Origin: Halomonas sp. McH1-25
Lineage (GTDB): Bacteria; Pseudomonadota; Gammaproteobacteria; Pseudomonadales; Halomonadaceae
Direction of reading: 5' to 3'
Length of the DNA stretch: 64,000 nt
Assembly: GCF_022348165.1 (NCBI RefSeq)
Contig: NZ_JAKRFI010000001.1
Span: 620,001 to 684,000 of the forward strand
Shown here in pieces: positions 1 to 8,990 of this stretch. The notes under the pieces were generated by a model, which was not told where the DNA came from, made no database searches, and was given only the letters and a program-made list of their open reading frames with translations. How positions within the stretch are numbered: position 1 is the stretch's first letter; each line of letters begins with the position of its first letter. Both the position numbers and the translations under genes were made by a program.

Positions 1-909
1 TGCGGCCTCGACGCTTTGGCTCAACTCGGACAGGGCGTCTTGCATGGCGGCGATGCGGGAAAGCTCTTGCTGTACGTCAGCGATACGGCTCTGCAAAATG
101 GACAGCCGCTCAATGCGAGCCTGGATCTGCGATTCCAACTGCTGCAGGCGCTGTTCGGTCTCCTGCACCTGAGACGTCACCTGTTCCTGTTGCTGCTGGG
201 TCTCGGACAGTGCCTGGCGCTCCTGTTCGAGACTTTCACGCGTCTCGGCCAACTGACCTTCCAACTCGGCCAGTTCCGACTCGCGCTGGGAAATCTGCTC
301 TTCCAGCGTATTCAAGCGTTCGCTACGCGCATTGACCTTCTCGTCCAGCTCCGCATAGCGCCCTTCGAGTTCCGCGGTGCGGTCCTGGACATCTTGCAAT
401 TCGCTCTGCGCACTGCGTAGACGCTCTTCTGCCGCCTGCGCCTGCCCGGTCACCTCGTCGAGACTGGCCTGGGCCTGCTCTACCTGAGCCTGCAAGGACT
501 GCAGTTGCTGGTTGGCTTCCTCGACCTGTCCCTGGCGCTGCGACAGCTGGCTTTCCGCCTCGCCCATCTGATTCTGCAGCTCGGACATCCGAGTTTCGGC
601 ATTCCCGATATCGCTCTGCAACGAGGCATACTCGCTCTGGGCATCCTCGACGCTGGAGTAGATCTCCTCGAACTCGGCATTCCGATCGCGCAATGCCTGG
701 TTGTCGCTCTCCAGCGTGGCGATCCGCTCTTCCAGCGAGGCGCGCTGCGTATTCCATTCATCCTCCTGTGAGCTGGCACTGGAGGCGATGTATATCGCTA
801 CGATGATCGCAATGACGGCTACGATGACGACAGCGCGAACCCGGTTATCCTTGAATGGCTGGTTGGACCTATTGGGCTGGTTGGGCTGGTCCGGCGAGGT
901 TTCTGCCAT
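1..909 (-). CDS. Membrane-anchored coiled-coil protein (C-terminus beyond window)
   Basis: The minus-strand frame is open from an ATG at 909 to the window edge (303 codons, no stop), so the C-terminus is missing. A good ribosome site (AAGGAGAA) precedes the ATG. Residues 1-24 are polar and rich in N, Q and P, residues 25-44 form one hydrophobic segment (AVVIVAVIAIIVAIYIA), and all that follows is a long Q/E/L/A heptad-like coiled coil (repeated patterns such as LEGQLAETRESLEQER). This suggests a bitopic inner-membrane protein with a short cytoplasmic tail and a long periplasmic rod. I do not recognise a catalytic domain. An envelope scaffold is possible, but coiled coils resemble one another, so no function is assigned. 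Confidence 0.8.
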   Translation of the reverse strand, partial: MAETSPDQPNQPNRSNQPFKDNRVRAVVIVAVIAIIVAIYIASSASSQEDEWNTQRASLEERIATLESDNQALRDRNAEFEEIYSSVEDAQSEYASLQSDIGNAETRMSELQNQMGEAESQLSQRQGQVEEANQQLQSLQAQVEQAQASLDEVTGQAQAAEERLRSAQSELQDVQDRTAELEGRYAELDEKVNARSERLNTLEEQISQRESELAELEGQLAETRESLEQERQALSETQQQQEQVTSQVQETEQRLQQLESQIQARIERLSILQSRIADVQQELSRIAAMQDALSELSQSVEAA

Positions 910-1222
910 GAATCGTTCTCCTTCAGTTCGACTTGTCGGTGAGCTCCGCGGCCAGGCGTGACCCAGGCAAAAGCGCAAGCAAACAACGAACAGACAGCAT
1001 TCCCGCTGCGTTCTGGGTCATGTCGCCGAGAGAATGTCGCGTCATGCCGGGCCAGTCGCTGGAAGATTTCGCGGATGAGTCTGCTGCGCTTTGCGAAGGG
1101 TTACCTTTCAGTAGAAAAAAAACGCACTACCTGTAAACGCGGCAAGCCCAGTTACAGGGGATTCGCTTCCCCTTACACAAACTTTAGTCCGTCGCCCGCC
1201 AGGTTCAAGCCGCTGCTCTTAC
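910..1222. other. Intergenic region with inverted repeats
   Basis: No gene is seen here. It separates the start of the coiled-coil gene from the end of arfB. Two small dyads are visible: CCTGTAA (1130-1136) with TTACAGG (1152-1158), and AGGGGA (1156-1161) with TCCCCT (1168-1173) around a 6-nt loop. Neither is followed by a clear T-run, so I do not call a terminator. The promoter of the coiled-coil gene should lie in the part near 910. Confidence 0.4.
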
Positions 1223-1636
1223 TCAATGGTCGACTTTACGACGTAATGCCTTGCGCTCCCCCTTGCGTACCTTGCTTTCCACCCGGCGCCGCTTGGCTGC
1301 GCGGGAGGGCTTGGTAGGCACGCGCCGCTTAGGCTGGTGAGTCACGCTTGCCAGCAGGGTACGCAACCGCTCCAGGGCATCCTCACGGTTTCTGTCTTGG
1401 GTGCGATAGGACTGCGCCTTGATGACCACGACCCCCTCCTTGGTGATTCGCTGGTCATTGCGTGCCAGCAACTGCCGTTTGCATGCTTCCGGCAACGATG
1501 AGGCAGGAATGTCGAAACGCAGATGCACAGCCGACGCCACCTTGTTGACGTTCTGACCCCCGGCTCCCTGGGCACGCACTGCATGCATTTCGATTTCATG
1601 ATCGGGAACGGCGATGTGACGTGAAACCTGCAACAT
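1223..1636 (-). CDS. arfB: Alternative ribosome-rescue factor ArfB
   Basis: A 137-residue release-factor-like peptidyl-tRNA hydrolase that frees ribosomes stalled on mRNAs lacking a stop codon. The GGQ catalytic motif is at residues 26-28 (RAQGAGGQNVNKV). The C-terminal tail is strongly basic (RVPTKPSRAAKRRRVE onward), as expected for the tail that enters the empty mRNA channel. Length and layout fit ArfB/YaeJ rather than RF1 or RF2, which have extra anticodon-recognition domains. The ATG at 1636 is preceded by AAGGA at a usable distance. The gene stands alone. Confidence 0.93.
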   Translation of the reverse strand: MLQVSRHIAVPDHEIEMHAVRAQGAGGQNVNKVASAVHLRFDIPASSLPEACKRQLLARNDQRITKEGVVVIKAQSYRTQDRNREDALERLRTLLASVTHQPKRRVPTKPSRAAKRRRVESKVRKGERKALRRKVDH

Positions 1637-1840
1637 GCTGCAATTTCCTTAAGTGTAATTTACAAAAAACCAATGGCCCGCTCATCGCCTGTCATGCTGG
1701 CGCCGTTCCCGCTGAGCATGTCCGCAGTCGTCGTGCAACTCGTTCAGCGTTGAACGGCGAAGCTGCCGAGCCATTGATCTTGCCGAGCGCTACGCGACAA
1801 TCAGCAACGGCACGCCATAGGCGCGCATAAAAACGAGGCT

Positions 1841-3607
1841 GTGCCCGTGCGAAGAAGAAAAACTCCCGGCTCCAAGTGCGTTTGGCGAACTTGCGCAACG
1901 ACAGCCATAGAACTCGTTGCCTTATTCCTACTCTGGCTGACATCGGCCGCGCTGGCCAACGATAGTGCGCCAGACAGCATCGACATAGGCACACTACAGC
2001 ACCAGCTGCTACGGGCACCGGCCAGCTACTTGGTTACGGATACCCGTTCCTCTCTGCAGGACGTACTGGGGCGTCGTTTCCACCCCTTGACCAACGCCAG
2101 CGTCAACCAAGGAATCAGCGCTAGCACGTTCTGGATTCACGTCCGCCTGCAGAATACGAGTCGGCAGGAGCGGCGCTGGGTCATGCATCACGAGACTGCG
2201 TATCTCGACAACATGACCGCCTTTGTCATGGACAGAAAGCGACCAGTGCGGGAAATCGACATGACGGACCGCGCCTCGTTCCACGAGCGCCCGCTGGATT
2301 ACCGCAGGCTGGCCTTCTCGCACACTACCCCGGCCGGCAGCTGGAGCGACGTCTATCTGCGTCTGGACTATGCCAAGGCGGACTCGATGAGCCTCAACGT
2401 CCACCTCTGGGAGCGCCAGGCATTCGTGCAGCACCTGCATGGCGAATATCTCGTGTTCGGCGGCTATTTCGGCATCACCTTGGCGCTATGCCTGATTGCC
2501 CTGCTTTTCGCCTTCGTCATGCGCGAAGCCACCTACCTGTACTACGCCCTGTTCCTGATCGTCAGCGGGCTGATGTGGGCGCAGATCAACGGCTTTGCCT
2601 ATCAGTACCTCTTTCCCGATATGCCCTACTGGCAGAATGAAGGCTGCCACATCGGCTACCTGCTGTTCGTGATCGTCACCTTCCAGTTCACTCGCACGTT
2701 TCTGCATACGGCGGAGCATTTTCCGCGTGTCGACCGCCTGATATCGGGATTGCAAATCGTCATGGGGCTGGCGATCGGGCTGCGTCTTCTCGGCGATTAC
2801 AGCCTAGTGCTTCACCTTGCCTACGCCAGTCTGACTCTGCCTCTACTGCTATTGCCCGCCCTGGGCTGGTTCGCCTACCGCAAAGGGATGGTTTACGCAC
2901 GCTGGTTTGCCATCGCCTGGTCGATCTACTCACTGTGCCTGGTCGCCAGCCTGATCAGCGCCTATACACGGCTACTACCCTGGGGCATGGAGGCGCTGAC
3001 CTATGCGCAAATCGGCAGTCTGCTGGAATCGATGTTCTTGCTGGTAGCGCTGGGCGAACGATTGAGATCGCGTGAAGCGGATCGTCACGAGGCCTTGCGT
3101 CTGGCCAACTACGATCCGCTGACACAACTTGGCAATCGTCGCTTGTTGGCCCAGCAGTACGACATCATGGCGCAACGCTTCGACAGTACCGGAATGCCGG
3201 TTTACCTGCTCATGATCGACCTGGACCACTTCAAGGCGGTCAACGATACCTATGGGCACCTTGCCGGGGATCGCATCCTTCAGGAACTTGCCGAGCTTCT
3301 CAGAACGCACTGCCAAGCCAGCGGCACTTGCGTGCGGCTTGGCGGCGAGGAATTCGCCATGTTGCTGCAAATGCCCGACCAGGAGGCAGCGCTGGATGTC
3401 GCCGAACGAGTCCGGCAGTCATTCTCCCAGACGCCCACCCGCTATCGGGACCAGCATATCGTGCATACGCTGAGTATCGGTCTGGCCCCGGTTCTGACGC
3501 CGGAACGACGCCTGTCCCTCCAGGAAGCCATGATCCAGGCGGATGAGGCACTCTATCGAGGCAAGGGTAGCCGTAACTGTACGACGGTGCACGAATCGGC
3601 AGTTTGA
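1841..3607 (+). CDS. Diguanylate cyclase with 7TM-DISM sensor
   Basis: A 588-residue membrane enzyme predicted to make cyclic di-GMP from two GTP. In order: an N-terminal signal or anchor (about 21-40), a periplasmic 7TMR-DISM extracellular domain (to about 190), a seven-helix membrane block (about 205-400) and a GGDEF domain (about 425-585) with GGEEF at 501-505. The start is a GTG behind a weak GAGG. The residues just before GGEEF (SGTCVRL) do not form the RxxD inhibitory site, so product inhibition through that site looks unlikely. No EAL domain is present. The extracellular domain family often binds carbohydrate-like ligands; the ligand here is unknown. Confidence 0.9.
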   Translation: MPVRRRKTPGSKCVWRTCATTAIELVALFLLWLTSAALANDSAPDSIDIGTLQHQLLRAPASYLVTDTRSSLQDVLGRRFHPLTNASVNQGISASTFWIHVRLQNTSRQERRWVMHHETAYLDNMTAFVMDRKRPVREIDMTDRASFHERPLDYRRLAFSHTTPAGSWSDVYLRLDYAKADSMSLNVHLWERQAFVQHLHGEYLVFGGYFGITLALCLIALLFAFVMREATYLYYALFLIVSGLMWAQINGFAYQYLFPDMPYWQNEGCHIGYLLFVIVTFQFTRTFLHTAEHFPRVDRLISGLQIVMGLAIGLRLLGDYSLVLHLAYASLTLPLLLLPALGWFAYRKGMVYARWFAIAWSIYSLCLVASLISAYTRLLPWGMEALTYAQIGSLLESMFLLVALGERLRSREADRHEALRLANYDPLTQLGNRRLLAQQYDIMAQRFDSTGMPVYLLMIDLDHFKAVNDTYGHLAGDRILQELAELLRTHCQASGTCVRLGGEEFAMLLQMPDQEAALDVAERVRQSFSQTPTRYRDQHIVHTLSIGLAPVLTPERRLSLQEAMIQADEALYRGKGSRNCTTVHESAV

Positions 3608-3619
3608 TGGTAGTGCAGA

Positions 3620-3979
3620 TCAGTGGCCGGCTCGATTTACGGGCTGCAACGGATCGCTGGCGAAGACGACGCCCGCCCATCCCGTCCGCATGAACTGCCG
3701 GATGTTGCGATGGCCATGGCCCGCAGGATCATCCAGAACCTCGTGACGGTAAAAGCGACCGAAGCAGTGCAAGGTTTGCGCTTCACTGAGTTCATGGCGC
3801 TTGGCGAAGGCGAAGATGCGGCACGAGCCGGCATTCTCGCCAGGCGCATTCTCCAGTGGACCGTTGCGAAAACCGGCTGGCGTATAGCGGTAGTTCGCCT
3901 CGATGACCTGCAAGGTATCATCGAATTCAACAAGGTGGGGGGCCGACTCAAGGGCGGCGATCAGTTCATCGAGTTTCAT
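3620..3979 (-). CDS. HopJ type III effector family protein
   Basis: A 119-residue protein starting MKLDELIAALESAPHLVEFD and containing YRYTPAGFRNG and CRIFAFAKRHELSEAQTLHCFGRFYR, the hallmark stretch of the HopJ family. The family was named from a Pseudomonas syringae effector but is widespread in free-living gammaproteobacteria, and there is no secretion locus here, so an effector role should not be assumed. The ATG at 3979 starts the conserved region; an upstream extension of this frame overlaps the neighbouring exoD-like gene and looks like non-coding sequence. Its 3' end converges with the diguanylate cyclase. Confidence 0.82.
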   Translation of the reverse strand: MKLDELIAALESAPHLVEFDDTLQVIEANYRYTPAGFRNGPLENAPGENAGSCRIFAFAKRHELSEAQTLHCFGRFYRHEVLDDPAGHGHRNIRQFMRTGWAGVVFASDPLQPVNRAGH

Positions 3980-4002
3980 GCAGCGTCTCGTTCCCAATGC
4001 GG

Positions 4003-4590
4003 TTAATAAATGATGAGACCCGCCGTGCCTAGCATCAAAACGAAGCCGATCAGGACCAACAAGCCATCGCGGGCGATCAGCGCCAACCCGAATAGGGTCA
4101 GGGCCGCACCGGCGCCATTGGCGGAAAAGGGAACCACTTCCATGAGTGGCATGGCAAGCGCGATGAGGCAGCATGTCGCCGCTACTGCATACAGGCCCGC
4201 GCCATGCACCAACATGACCAGGCGCGGCTTGAGCAGTTTATCTATGACACGTGCCGGCCGGCGCACCCAGTATATGCCACGCGTGAATTTGCCGCTTTCC
4301 ACCGAACGCCCCAGCAGCCACTTCGGCAGCCAGAAGTGGCGCCGACCGACGAGGAGCTGCCCGGACACCAGCAGCACCAGGATACCCATGATGGTCGGCA
4401 CGCCGGGAATGTCGCCGATCAACGGCGCCAGAGTGATCAGACCGGCCACCAGCAGCAGCGGCCCGAACGAGCGACTGCCGACCGCCTCGACGATCATCTC
4501 CAAGCTTACCTGTCGGGCCTCTCGGGTCGAGGCCTCGAGACGGTCCAGCAACTGCTCCAGAGTAGAAATCTGCTGTATCTCGTCATCCAT
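4003..4590 (-). CDS. ExoD-family membrane protein
   Basis: A 195-residue integral membrane protein with a soluble N-terminus (TLEQLLDRLEASTREARQVS) and four or five hydrophobic segments. SRSFGPLLLVAGLITLAPLI and GVPTIMGILVLLVSGQLL are typical of the ExoD exopolysaccharide-synthesis family, and the polar loop LVGRRHFWLPKWLLGRSV also fits. ExoD affects exopolysaccharide production and alkali tolerance in rhizobia; the biochemical role is not known. It lies 23 nt upstream of hopJ on the same strand, so the two could be cotranscribed. Confidence 0.85.
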   Translation of the reverse strand: MDDEIQQISTLEQLLDRLEASTREARQVSLEMIVEAVGSRSFGPLLLVAGLITLAPLIGDIPGVPTIMGILVLLVSGQLLVGRRHFWLPKWLLGRSVESGKFTRGIYWVRRPARVIDKLLKPRLVMLVHGAGLYAVAATCCLIALAMPLMEVVPFSANGAGAALTLFGLALIARDGLLVLIGFVLMLGTAGLIIY

Positions 4591-4638
4591 GACTCACCGC
4601 GTGCAGACAGCATTGCTCTTTCCTTGCTCGGGGGCTCC

Positions 4639-5604
4639 TCAGAGCCAACCGGCCTTGCGAAACCGGTAATACAGCCCCCCACAGGCCGCCCCCATCAGTC
4701 CCAAGGCCATAGGGTAGCCCAGTTTCCAGCTCAGCTCCGGCATGTGTTCGAAATTCATGCCCCATATCCCGGCCAGAACCGTCGCCACGGCAAAAATGGC
4801 TGCCCAGGCGGCCAATCGCTTGTGCACTTCGCCTTCATCGATGGCTACCATGGAGAGATTGACCTGGATGGCAGTGACAATGGTGTCGCGCATCGAATCC
4901 GTCGCTGTCTCGATGCGGTGCAGGTGGTCGTATACGTCGCGATAATACTCTTGGGTATTGGCACTAAGTGTCGGCACCCTACCGCCGAACAGATGCACCA
5001 ATGCCTCGGCCAGCGGTGTAACGGCATGCTTGACCTGGGTCGCCTTGCGTTTGAGCTGATAGAGGTTCTCGATGTTTTCGCGAGCCGCATTGTTGACGAA
5101 GATGCTTTCCTCGATGGTTTCCAGCTCCGACTCAAGCGCCTCGACAACGGGAAAATAGCGGTCGACCACTGCATCCATCAGGGCATAGAGCACGAAGGAA
5201 GGCCCCAGCTTGAGCAAATGCGGTTCACGCTCGCAACGAGCTCGTACGTTACGGAAATCCTGCGATGAACGGCTTCGGACCGACAAGATGTAATCCGCAC
5301 CGACGAAGACCGCCATTTCTCCATAACCAATTTCGCCCTCTCGCACACACAGCGTGCGCATGTAGGTGAACAGGCATTCACCATATTCCTCCACTTTCGG
5401 ACGTTGATTCCCGTGCAGCGTGTCCTCCACCGCCAGCTCATGCAACGAGAAGACGTCCTGCATGGACTCGATCTCGTCGGGGCCGGGATCGGCAAGCGCT
5501 ACCCACACAAAGCAATCCGGCTGACCCAGATAGTCGGCAACATCCGCGACATCGATGTCGCGGAGACGGCGGCCGTCCTGATACACCACACAGTTCACGA
5601 TCAT
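4639..5604 (-). CDS. corA: CorA-family magnesium/cobalt transporter
   Basis: A 321-residue divalent-cation channel of the inner membrane. The N-terminal two-thirds form the cytoplasmic funnel (for example CFVWVALADPGPDEIESMQ), followed by a long helix and two C-terminal membrane helices. The selectivity motif GMN is at about 281-283 (GIWGMNFEHMPEL), just after the first helix, and the protein ends in a short basic tail. Length and motif fit CorA; subfamily (Mg uptake versus Zn or Co efflux) cannot be settled by eye. The start at 5604 has only a distant purine stretch upstream. Confidence 0.9.
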   Translation of the reverse strand: MIVNCVVYQDGRRLRDIDVADVADYLGQPDCFVWVALADPGPDEIESMQDVFSLHELAVEDTLHGNQRPKVEEYGECLFTYMRTLCVREGEIGYGEMAVFVGADYILSVRSRSSQDFRNVRARCEREPHLLKLGPSFVLYALMDAVVDRYFPVVEALESELETIEESIFVNNAARENIENLYQLKRKATQVKHAVTPLAEALVHLFGGRVPTLSANTQEYYRDVYDHLHRIETATDSMRDTIVTAIQVNLSMVAIDEGEVHKRLAAWAAIFAVATVLAGIWGMNFEHMPELSWKLGYPMALGLMGAACGGLYYRFRKAGWL

Positions 5605-5886
5605 GGTCGACCATTATCCCTCGGTTCTCGGTACGTTTGGCTGCACCTGTCTCGCTTCGTGGATCATGTCAGGTCCCGCCGCATGAGATGCAGTCCATCA
5701 CCTTATGCGTTGCCGCGAATACGCGAAAGGGTCATGCCGCCACGAACGCGGCCAGCCATATCCAGCGCTGTCAGGGAGAATCGCATCGAGACGTGTACGA
5801 CAAGCGAGACCGAGCCACGGTTACCGCTCAGACACAGTGTCGTTAACGGCATGGAAGGACAGAACTTTAAATTGGCTACGGTCTGT
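5605..5886. other. Intergenic region, no gene seen
   Basis: The segment lies between the start of corA and the end of the Mut7-C gene. Open frames here are short with unconvincing composition. The corA promoter should lie in the half near 5605, but I see no clear -35/-10 pair. Confidence 0.4.
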
Positions 5887-6366
5887 CTAGAGCCAGTCAG
5901 GTAGGGCCTGCTGCAGCGTTTCACGCATGCGCCAAGTATGCGTACCGGGCCAGTAGAGGCGAAGGCAACCCGGACAACGCCATACCGGCCCAGGCAAGGT
6001 ACGAGCACGGCCGGGCTGCAGGGTGGCGGCCTCTTCCTCGGTGGCATGGCGTAGCGGGGTATTGCATACCATGCAGCGGGTGAACAACGCCTGGGGCGGC
6101 TCGAGCCGGCAGGTTTCGATAACCTGGCGCAGTTGCTCGAGCGGAGCGTCCCGGTCGATCAGCACCGAGCGAGCCGGTTGCAGATAGTCGACGAGATGAC
6201 GGTCACGCGTCAGCAGGACCCGCCTCTCGGTATTGGCCAACTCGACCAACTCCGGGTCGTCGATGGCTGGATCGAAGACGGTGTCGAAATCGAGCACGCG
6301 CAACCAACGCGCCAGGCGGCCGAGCATGGCATCGGCGAGAAACCGGTGTTGCGTATATGTCGTCAT
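5887..6366 (-). CDS. Mut7-C RNase-domain protein
   Basis: A 159-residue protein of the Mut7-C (DUF82) family. The N-terminal half has a PIN-like core (FLADAMLGRLARWLRVLDFDT, then LLTRDRHLV) and the C-terminal half carries a zinc ribbon with two cysteine pairs (CMVC and CPGC). Family members are predicted single-strand RNases, named from the C-terminus of the C. elegans Mut-7 protein. The acidic residues of the PIN-like fold (D in FLADAM and TRDRH) are present. It stands alone; its substrate is unknown. Confidence 0.85.
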   Translation of the reverse strand: MTTYTQHRFLADAMLGRLARWLRVLDFDTVFDPAIDDPELVELANTERRVLLTRDRHLVDYLQPARSVLIDRDAPLEQLRQVIETCRLEPPQALFTRCMVCNTPLRHATEEEAATLQPGRARTLPGPVWRCPGCLRLYWPGTHTWRMRETLQQALPDWL

Positions 6367-6483
6367 GGGTTGTCATGCCTCGACGGGATTGCCGGTTGCA
6401 AGAGTCGTAGAACGCCAGCCACTATGTCTTCAACCCAGTGTTGCACAGTCGACCCGACATACCGAAACGGCGGAACCATTTAG

Positions 6484-7392
6484 ATGCGAGACAACGCCCC
6501 GCGAAACCGACGTCTCAGCAAGATCCTTCCCCACCTGGCTCGCTTTGCCCTGCGTGTACTGCGCATGTTTTTTCACAACCGCGGCATCCTGCTCGCGGGG
6601 GGCGTCGGATACAGCGTGCTGTTGTCGGTCGTGCCCCTGTTCGCCGTGCTATGCGTATTGCTGACCCACATCGTCAACGAGCAGCAGCTGCTGGCGATCA
6701 TTTCGGTTCAGGCCCGCCACTTGGCGCCGGCCCATGCCGATATCCTTCTGGAAGCCGTACGTACCCTACTGGACTCCCGGGATATCGTCGGTATTGTCGG
6801 CACGCTGGTGTTGCTCTTCTTCAGCTCCTTTGCGTTTCGCATGCTCGAGGATTCGATCAGCCTGATTTTCCACCAACCCGAGAATCCGACGAAACGGCGC
6901 TTCTGGGTTTCCGCCCTGCTGCCTTACGCGTTCATGCTCATGCTCGGGGCCGGCCTGCTTGCCCTCGCCCTGCTGGTGGTGCTGGCCAACGCGTTCAATG
7001 CACTGATCATCGCCCTGTTCGGCATCGAGCTGCATTCCGCGCAACTGGCCACGGCACTGCTCAACCTGTTCAGTTTCCTGGGCATGTGCCTGCTGTTCGG
7101 TGCCATCTACAAGGTCATGCCCGTGATACGAATCGGTTATTACCGTGCCTTGGTCGGTGGCTTCGTGGCGGCGCTGCTATGGGAGGTCGTCAGGCTGATA
7201 CTGGTGTACTACTTCGCCAACATCTCGCTGGTGAATGCCGTCTATGGCTCCCTGGCCACCATTGTCGTGGTGCTGCTGAGCCTGGAAATCGGCTCGATCA
7301 TCCTGTTGCTCGGCGCTCAGGTGATCGCCGAGCTCGAACGCAGCGCCAAGGCGGGACTGCCCTGGTATTGCGATCCCAGCCGGCCACGCTGA
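6484..7392 (+). CDS. YihY/BrkB-family inner-membrane protein
   Basis: A 302-residue polytopic protein with about six membrane segments. The opening GGVGYSVLLSVVPLFAVLC and the later ALLWEVVRLILVYYFANIS and VYGSLATIVVVLLSLEIGS match the YihY/UPF0761 (BrkB) family. The family was once annotated as RNase BN in error and its real role is unclear; envelope stress and serum resistance have been proposed. The ATG at 6484 follows a purine-rich GGCGGAACC. It converges on the DUF6064 gene, 5 nt away. Confidence 0.87.
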   Translation: MRDNAPRNRRLSKILPHLARFALRVLRMFFHNRGILLAGGVGYSVLLSVVPLFAVLCVLLTHIVNEQQLLAIISVQARHLAPAHADILLEAVRTLLDSRDIVGIVGTLVLLFFSSFAFRMLEDSISLIFHQPENPTKRRFWVSALLPYAFMLMLGAGLLALALLVVLANAFNALIIALFGIELHSAQLATALLNLFSFLGMCLLFGAIYKVMPVIRIGYYRALVGGFVAALLWEVVRLILVYYFANISLVNAVYGSLATIVVVLLSLEIGSIILLLGAQVIAELERSAKAGLPWYCDPSRPR

Positions 7393-7397
7393 GCCGC

Positions 7398-8039
7398 TCA
7401 ACGCCGACGACGTTGGCGCCACGCAAACAGCGCCAGACATGTCACGCTGGCCACGGGCAGCACGGCATCCTGTGCAAGCCCCAACCACCAGGCCAGCACG
7501 CCGGCAATCAGGCCCCACAACACGGGCATGACGAACAGCAGGTAAGCGAAACGCCCCGAGCCCAGCAGCAATGCGCCCAAGGTGAATAGCAGCGTGGCTC
7601 CCGGCGCCATGGGAAAGTAGCGCAGGCTTTGCCATGTCTGCCCCAGCGCCAGATCGACCAGCGGATAACCGAACAGGGCATAGCCCAGCAGAGCTACCCC
7701 GAGCATGCCGGACGGATCACGTGTCATGCGGTAATGCGGACGTCCTCGAACGGCAGCGATCGCGAATAGCGCAGCCTGGCCCAGGAACATGGCGGCATAA
7801 TACGGCGCCGCGAAGTTGTACGGTGCGAAATGCACCCAATGAAAGCCGATCCCCGCCCAGGCCCAGGTCAGCGCCAGAAAGGCGTTCATCGTGCGAGCGA
7901 CAGCGACACTGTCCGGCTTCCTGACGACCACGACGAGCAGAGCCAGCGCCAAGGCGTAGAAGCCCAACTGGGCAGGCCACAGCGCCTGATTGAACTGAGC
8001 GTAGATGGCGAACAGGATGGCGGAGGAATACGGCAGCAT
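7398..8039 (-). CDS. DUF6064-type membrane protein
   Basis: A 213-residue, almost wholly hydrophobic protein with about six membrane helices and a basic tail (AWRQRRRR). The conserved-looking WAGIGFHWVHFAPYNFAA and the regular helix spacing match what I recall of the DUF6064 family, which has no known function. It begins 6 nt after the stop of the aldo/keto reductase gene and is the third gene of a terB-like/reductase/DUF6064 operon on the minus strand. Confidence 0.7.
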   Translation of the reverse strand: MLPYSSAILFAIYAQFNQALWPAQLGFYALALALLVVVVRKPDSVAVARTMNAFLALTWAWAGIGFHWVHFAPYNFAAPYYAAMFLGQAALFAIAAVRGRPHYRMTRDPSGMLGVALLGYALFGYPLVDLALGQTWQSLRYFPMAPGATLLFTLGALLLGSGRFAYLLFVMPVLWGLIAGVLAWWLGLAQDAVLPVASVTCLALFAWRQRRRR

Positions 8040-8045
8040 GCGGCC

Positions 8046-8990
8046 TTACAGCCCTTCGACGTAACGGACCATGCGCTCGCGCATCGCCTGATCGGGCTGG
8101 CGACCATACATGGCCCCAGTATCCTCGCGCATGTGGTCGACACGCGTGGTTGCAGGGATCGTGCAGGTCACGTCCGGGTGCGAGACGATGAACTTGAGCA
8201 GGAACTGCGGCCAGTTGGCACAATCGATCTCACCCGCCCATTCCGGCAACGGTTCGTTCCGATAGCGCTCGATCAATTGTTTCTGGCGAAACGGCCGATT
8301 GGCGATAACGGCAATGCCACGCTCCCTGGCCAGGGGAAGGATGGCGTCTTCGGGCTCACGGTCCAGAATGTTGTAGGTCAGTTGCACAAAATCGATGGGC
8401 TCGTTGCGCATGATCGACATGAGCTCGTCGTGACGGCGTCCATGCGAGGTCGTCACCCCGACGTAACGGATGCGACCCCGGGCTTTATCGTCCATCAGTC
8501 GAGGCAAGTGAGTCTGCCAGTCGACCAGGTTGTGAATCTGCATCAGATCGAACCTCTCGACGCCCCACAGCCGACGCGACTCGGCCATCTGGGCCGCCCC
8601 GCTGTCCGCCATGCGCGTCCAGACCTTGGTCGCCGCGAACAGATCATCCGGCTCGTCGAGCTGCTCCAGGCAATACCCGACCACGGCTTCCGAGGTACCG
8701 TACATCGGCGATGAATCGATGATACGCCCGCCTTGGGCGAACAGCTCGGCGACGATCCCGGCGCGCTGGGCGCGCATGGCTTCCAGCTCACCTACGTTGA
8801 AGGTTATCCAGGTGCCCATGCCGATTGCCGGAATCCGTTCTCCCGTGGCAGGGATCGGCTTCATCAAGGGGTCGTCGCGTGAGCTTTGCTGCGCTAGCGT
8901 CAGCGGCGACCAACCCAGCGCTGCGGCGGCGCCGGTACCCACCAGGCCGCCAAGAAAGCGGCGACGGCTGAAGCATGCGCTGCGTGTCAT
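8046..8990 (-). CDS. Tat-exported aldo/keto reductase
   Basis: A 314-residue NADPH-dependent oxidoreductase of the aldo/keto reductase superfamily. Residues 9-30 (SRRRFLGGLVGTGAAAALG) form a twin-arginine signal, so it should fold in the cytoplasm and work in the periplasm. The catalytic tetrad is visible: D and Y in DSSPMYGTSE, K in FAATKVWT and H in MQIHNLVDW. Exported members of this superfamily are a minority. Its ATG overlaps the stop of the terB-like gene by 4 nt (ATGA), giving translational coupling. The substrate is unknown. Confidence 0.9.
   Translation of the reverse strand: MTRSACFSRRRFLGGLVGTGAAAALGWSPLTLAQQSSRDDPLMKPIPATGERIPAIGMGTWITFNVGELEAMRAQRAGIVAELFAQGGRIIDSSPMYGTSEAVVGYCLEQLDEPDDLFAATKVWTRMADSGAAQMAESRRLWGVERFDLMQIHNLVDWQTHLPRLMDDKARGRIRYVGVTTSHGRRHDELMSIMRNEPIDFVQLTYNILDREPEDAILPLARERGIAVIANRPFRQKQLIERYRNEPLPEWAGEIDCANWPQFLLKFIVSHPDVTCTIPATTRVDHMREDTGAMYGRQPDQAMRERMVRYVEGL

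Noticed and set aside
1130-1173. Inverted repeats between the coiled-coil gene and arfB as terminator
   Set aside because: No T-run follows on either strand; left as a note in the intergenic entry.
3620-3979. HopJ as evidence of a type III secretion system
   Set aside because: No secretion genes are in the window and HopJ proteins are common in bacteria without such systems.
4204-5268. 354-codon plus-strand frame opposite exoD-like and corA
   Set aside because: Both minus-strand genes are conserved; this frame has H/Q-rich shadow composition.
6438-7589. 383-codon plus-strand frame overlapping the BrkB-type gene
   Set aside because: Same strand but different frame; residue use is R/P/A/G-rich and unlike a folded protein, while the other frame gives a standard membrane protein.
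7830-8714. 294-codon frame antisense to the aldo/keto reductase
   Set aside because: The reductase has its Tat signal and catalytic residues; the antisense frame has nothing.
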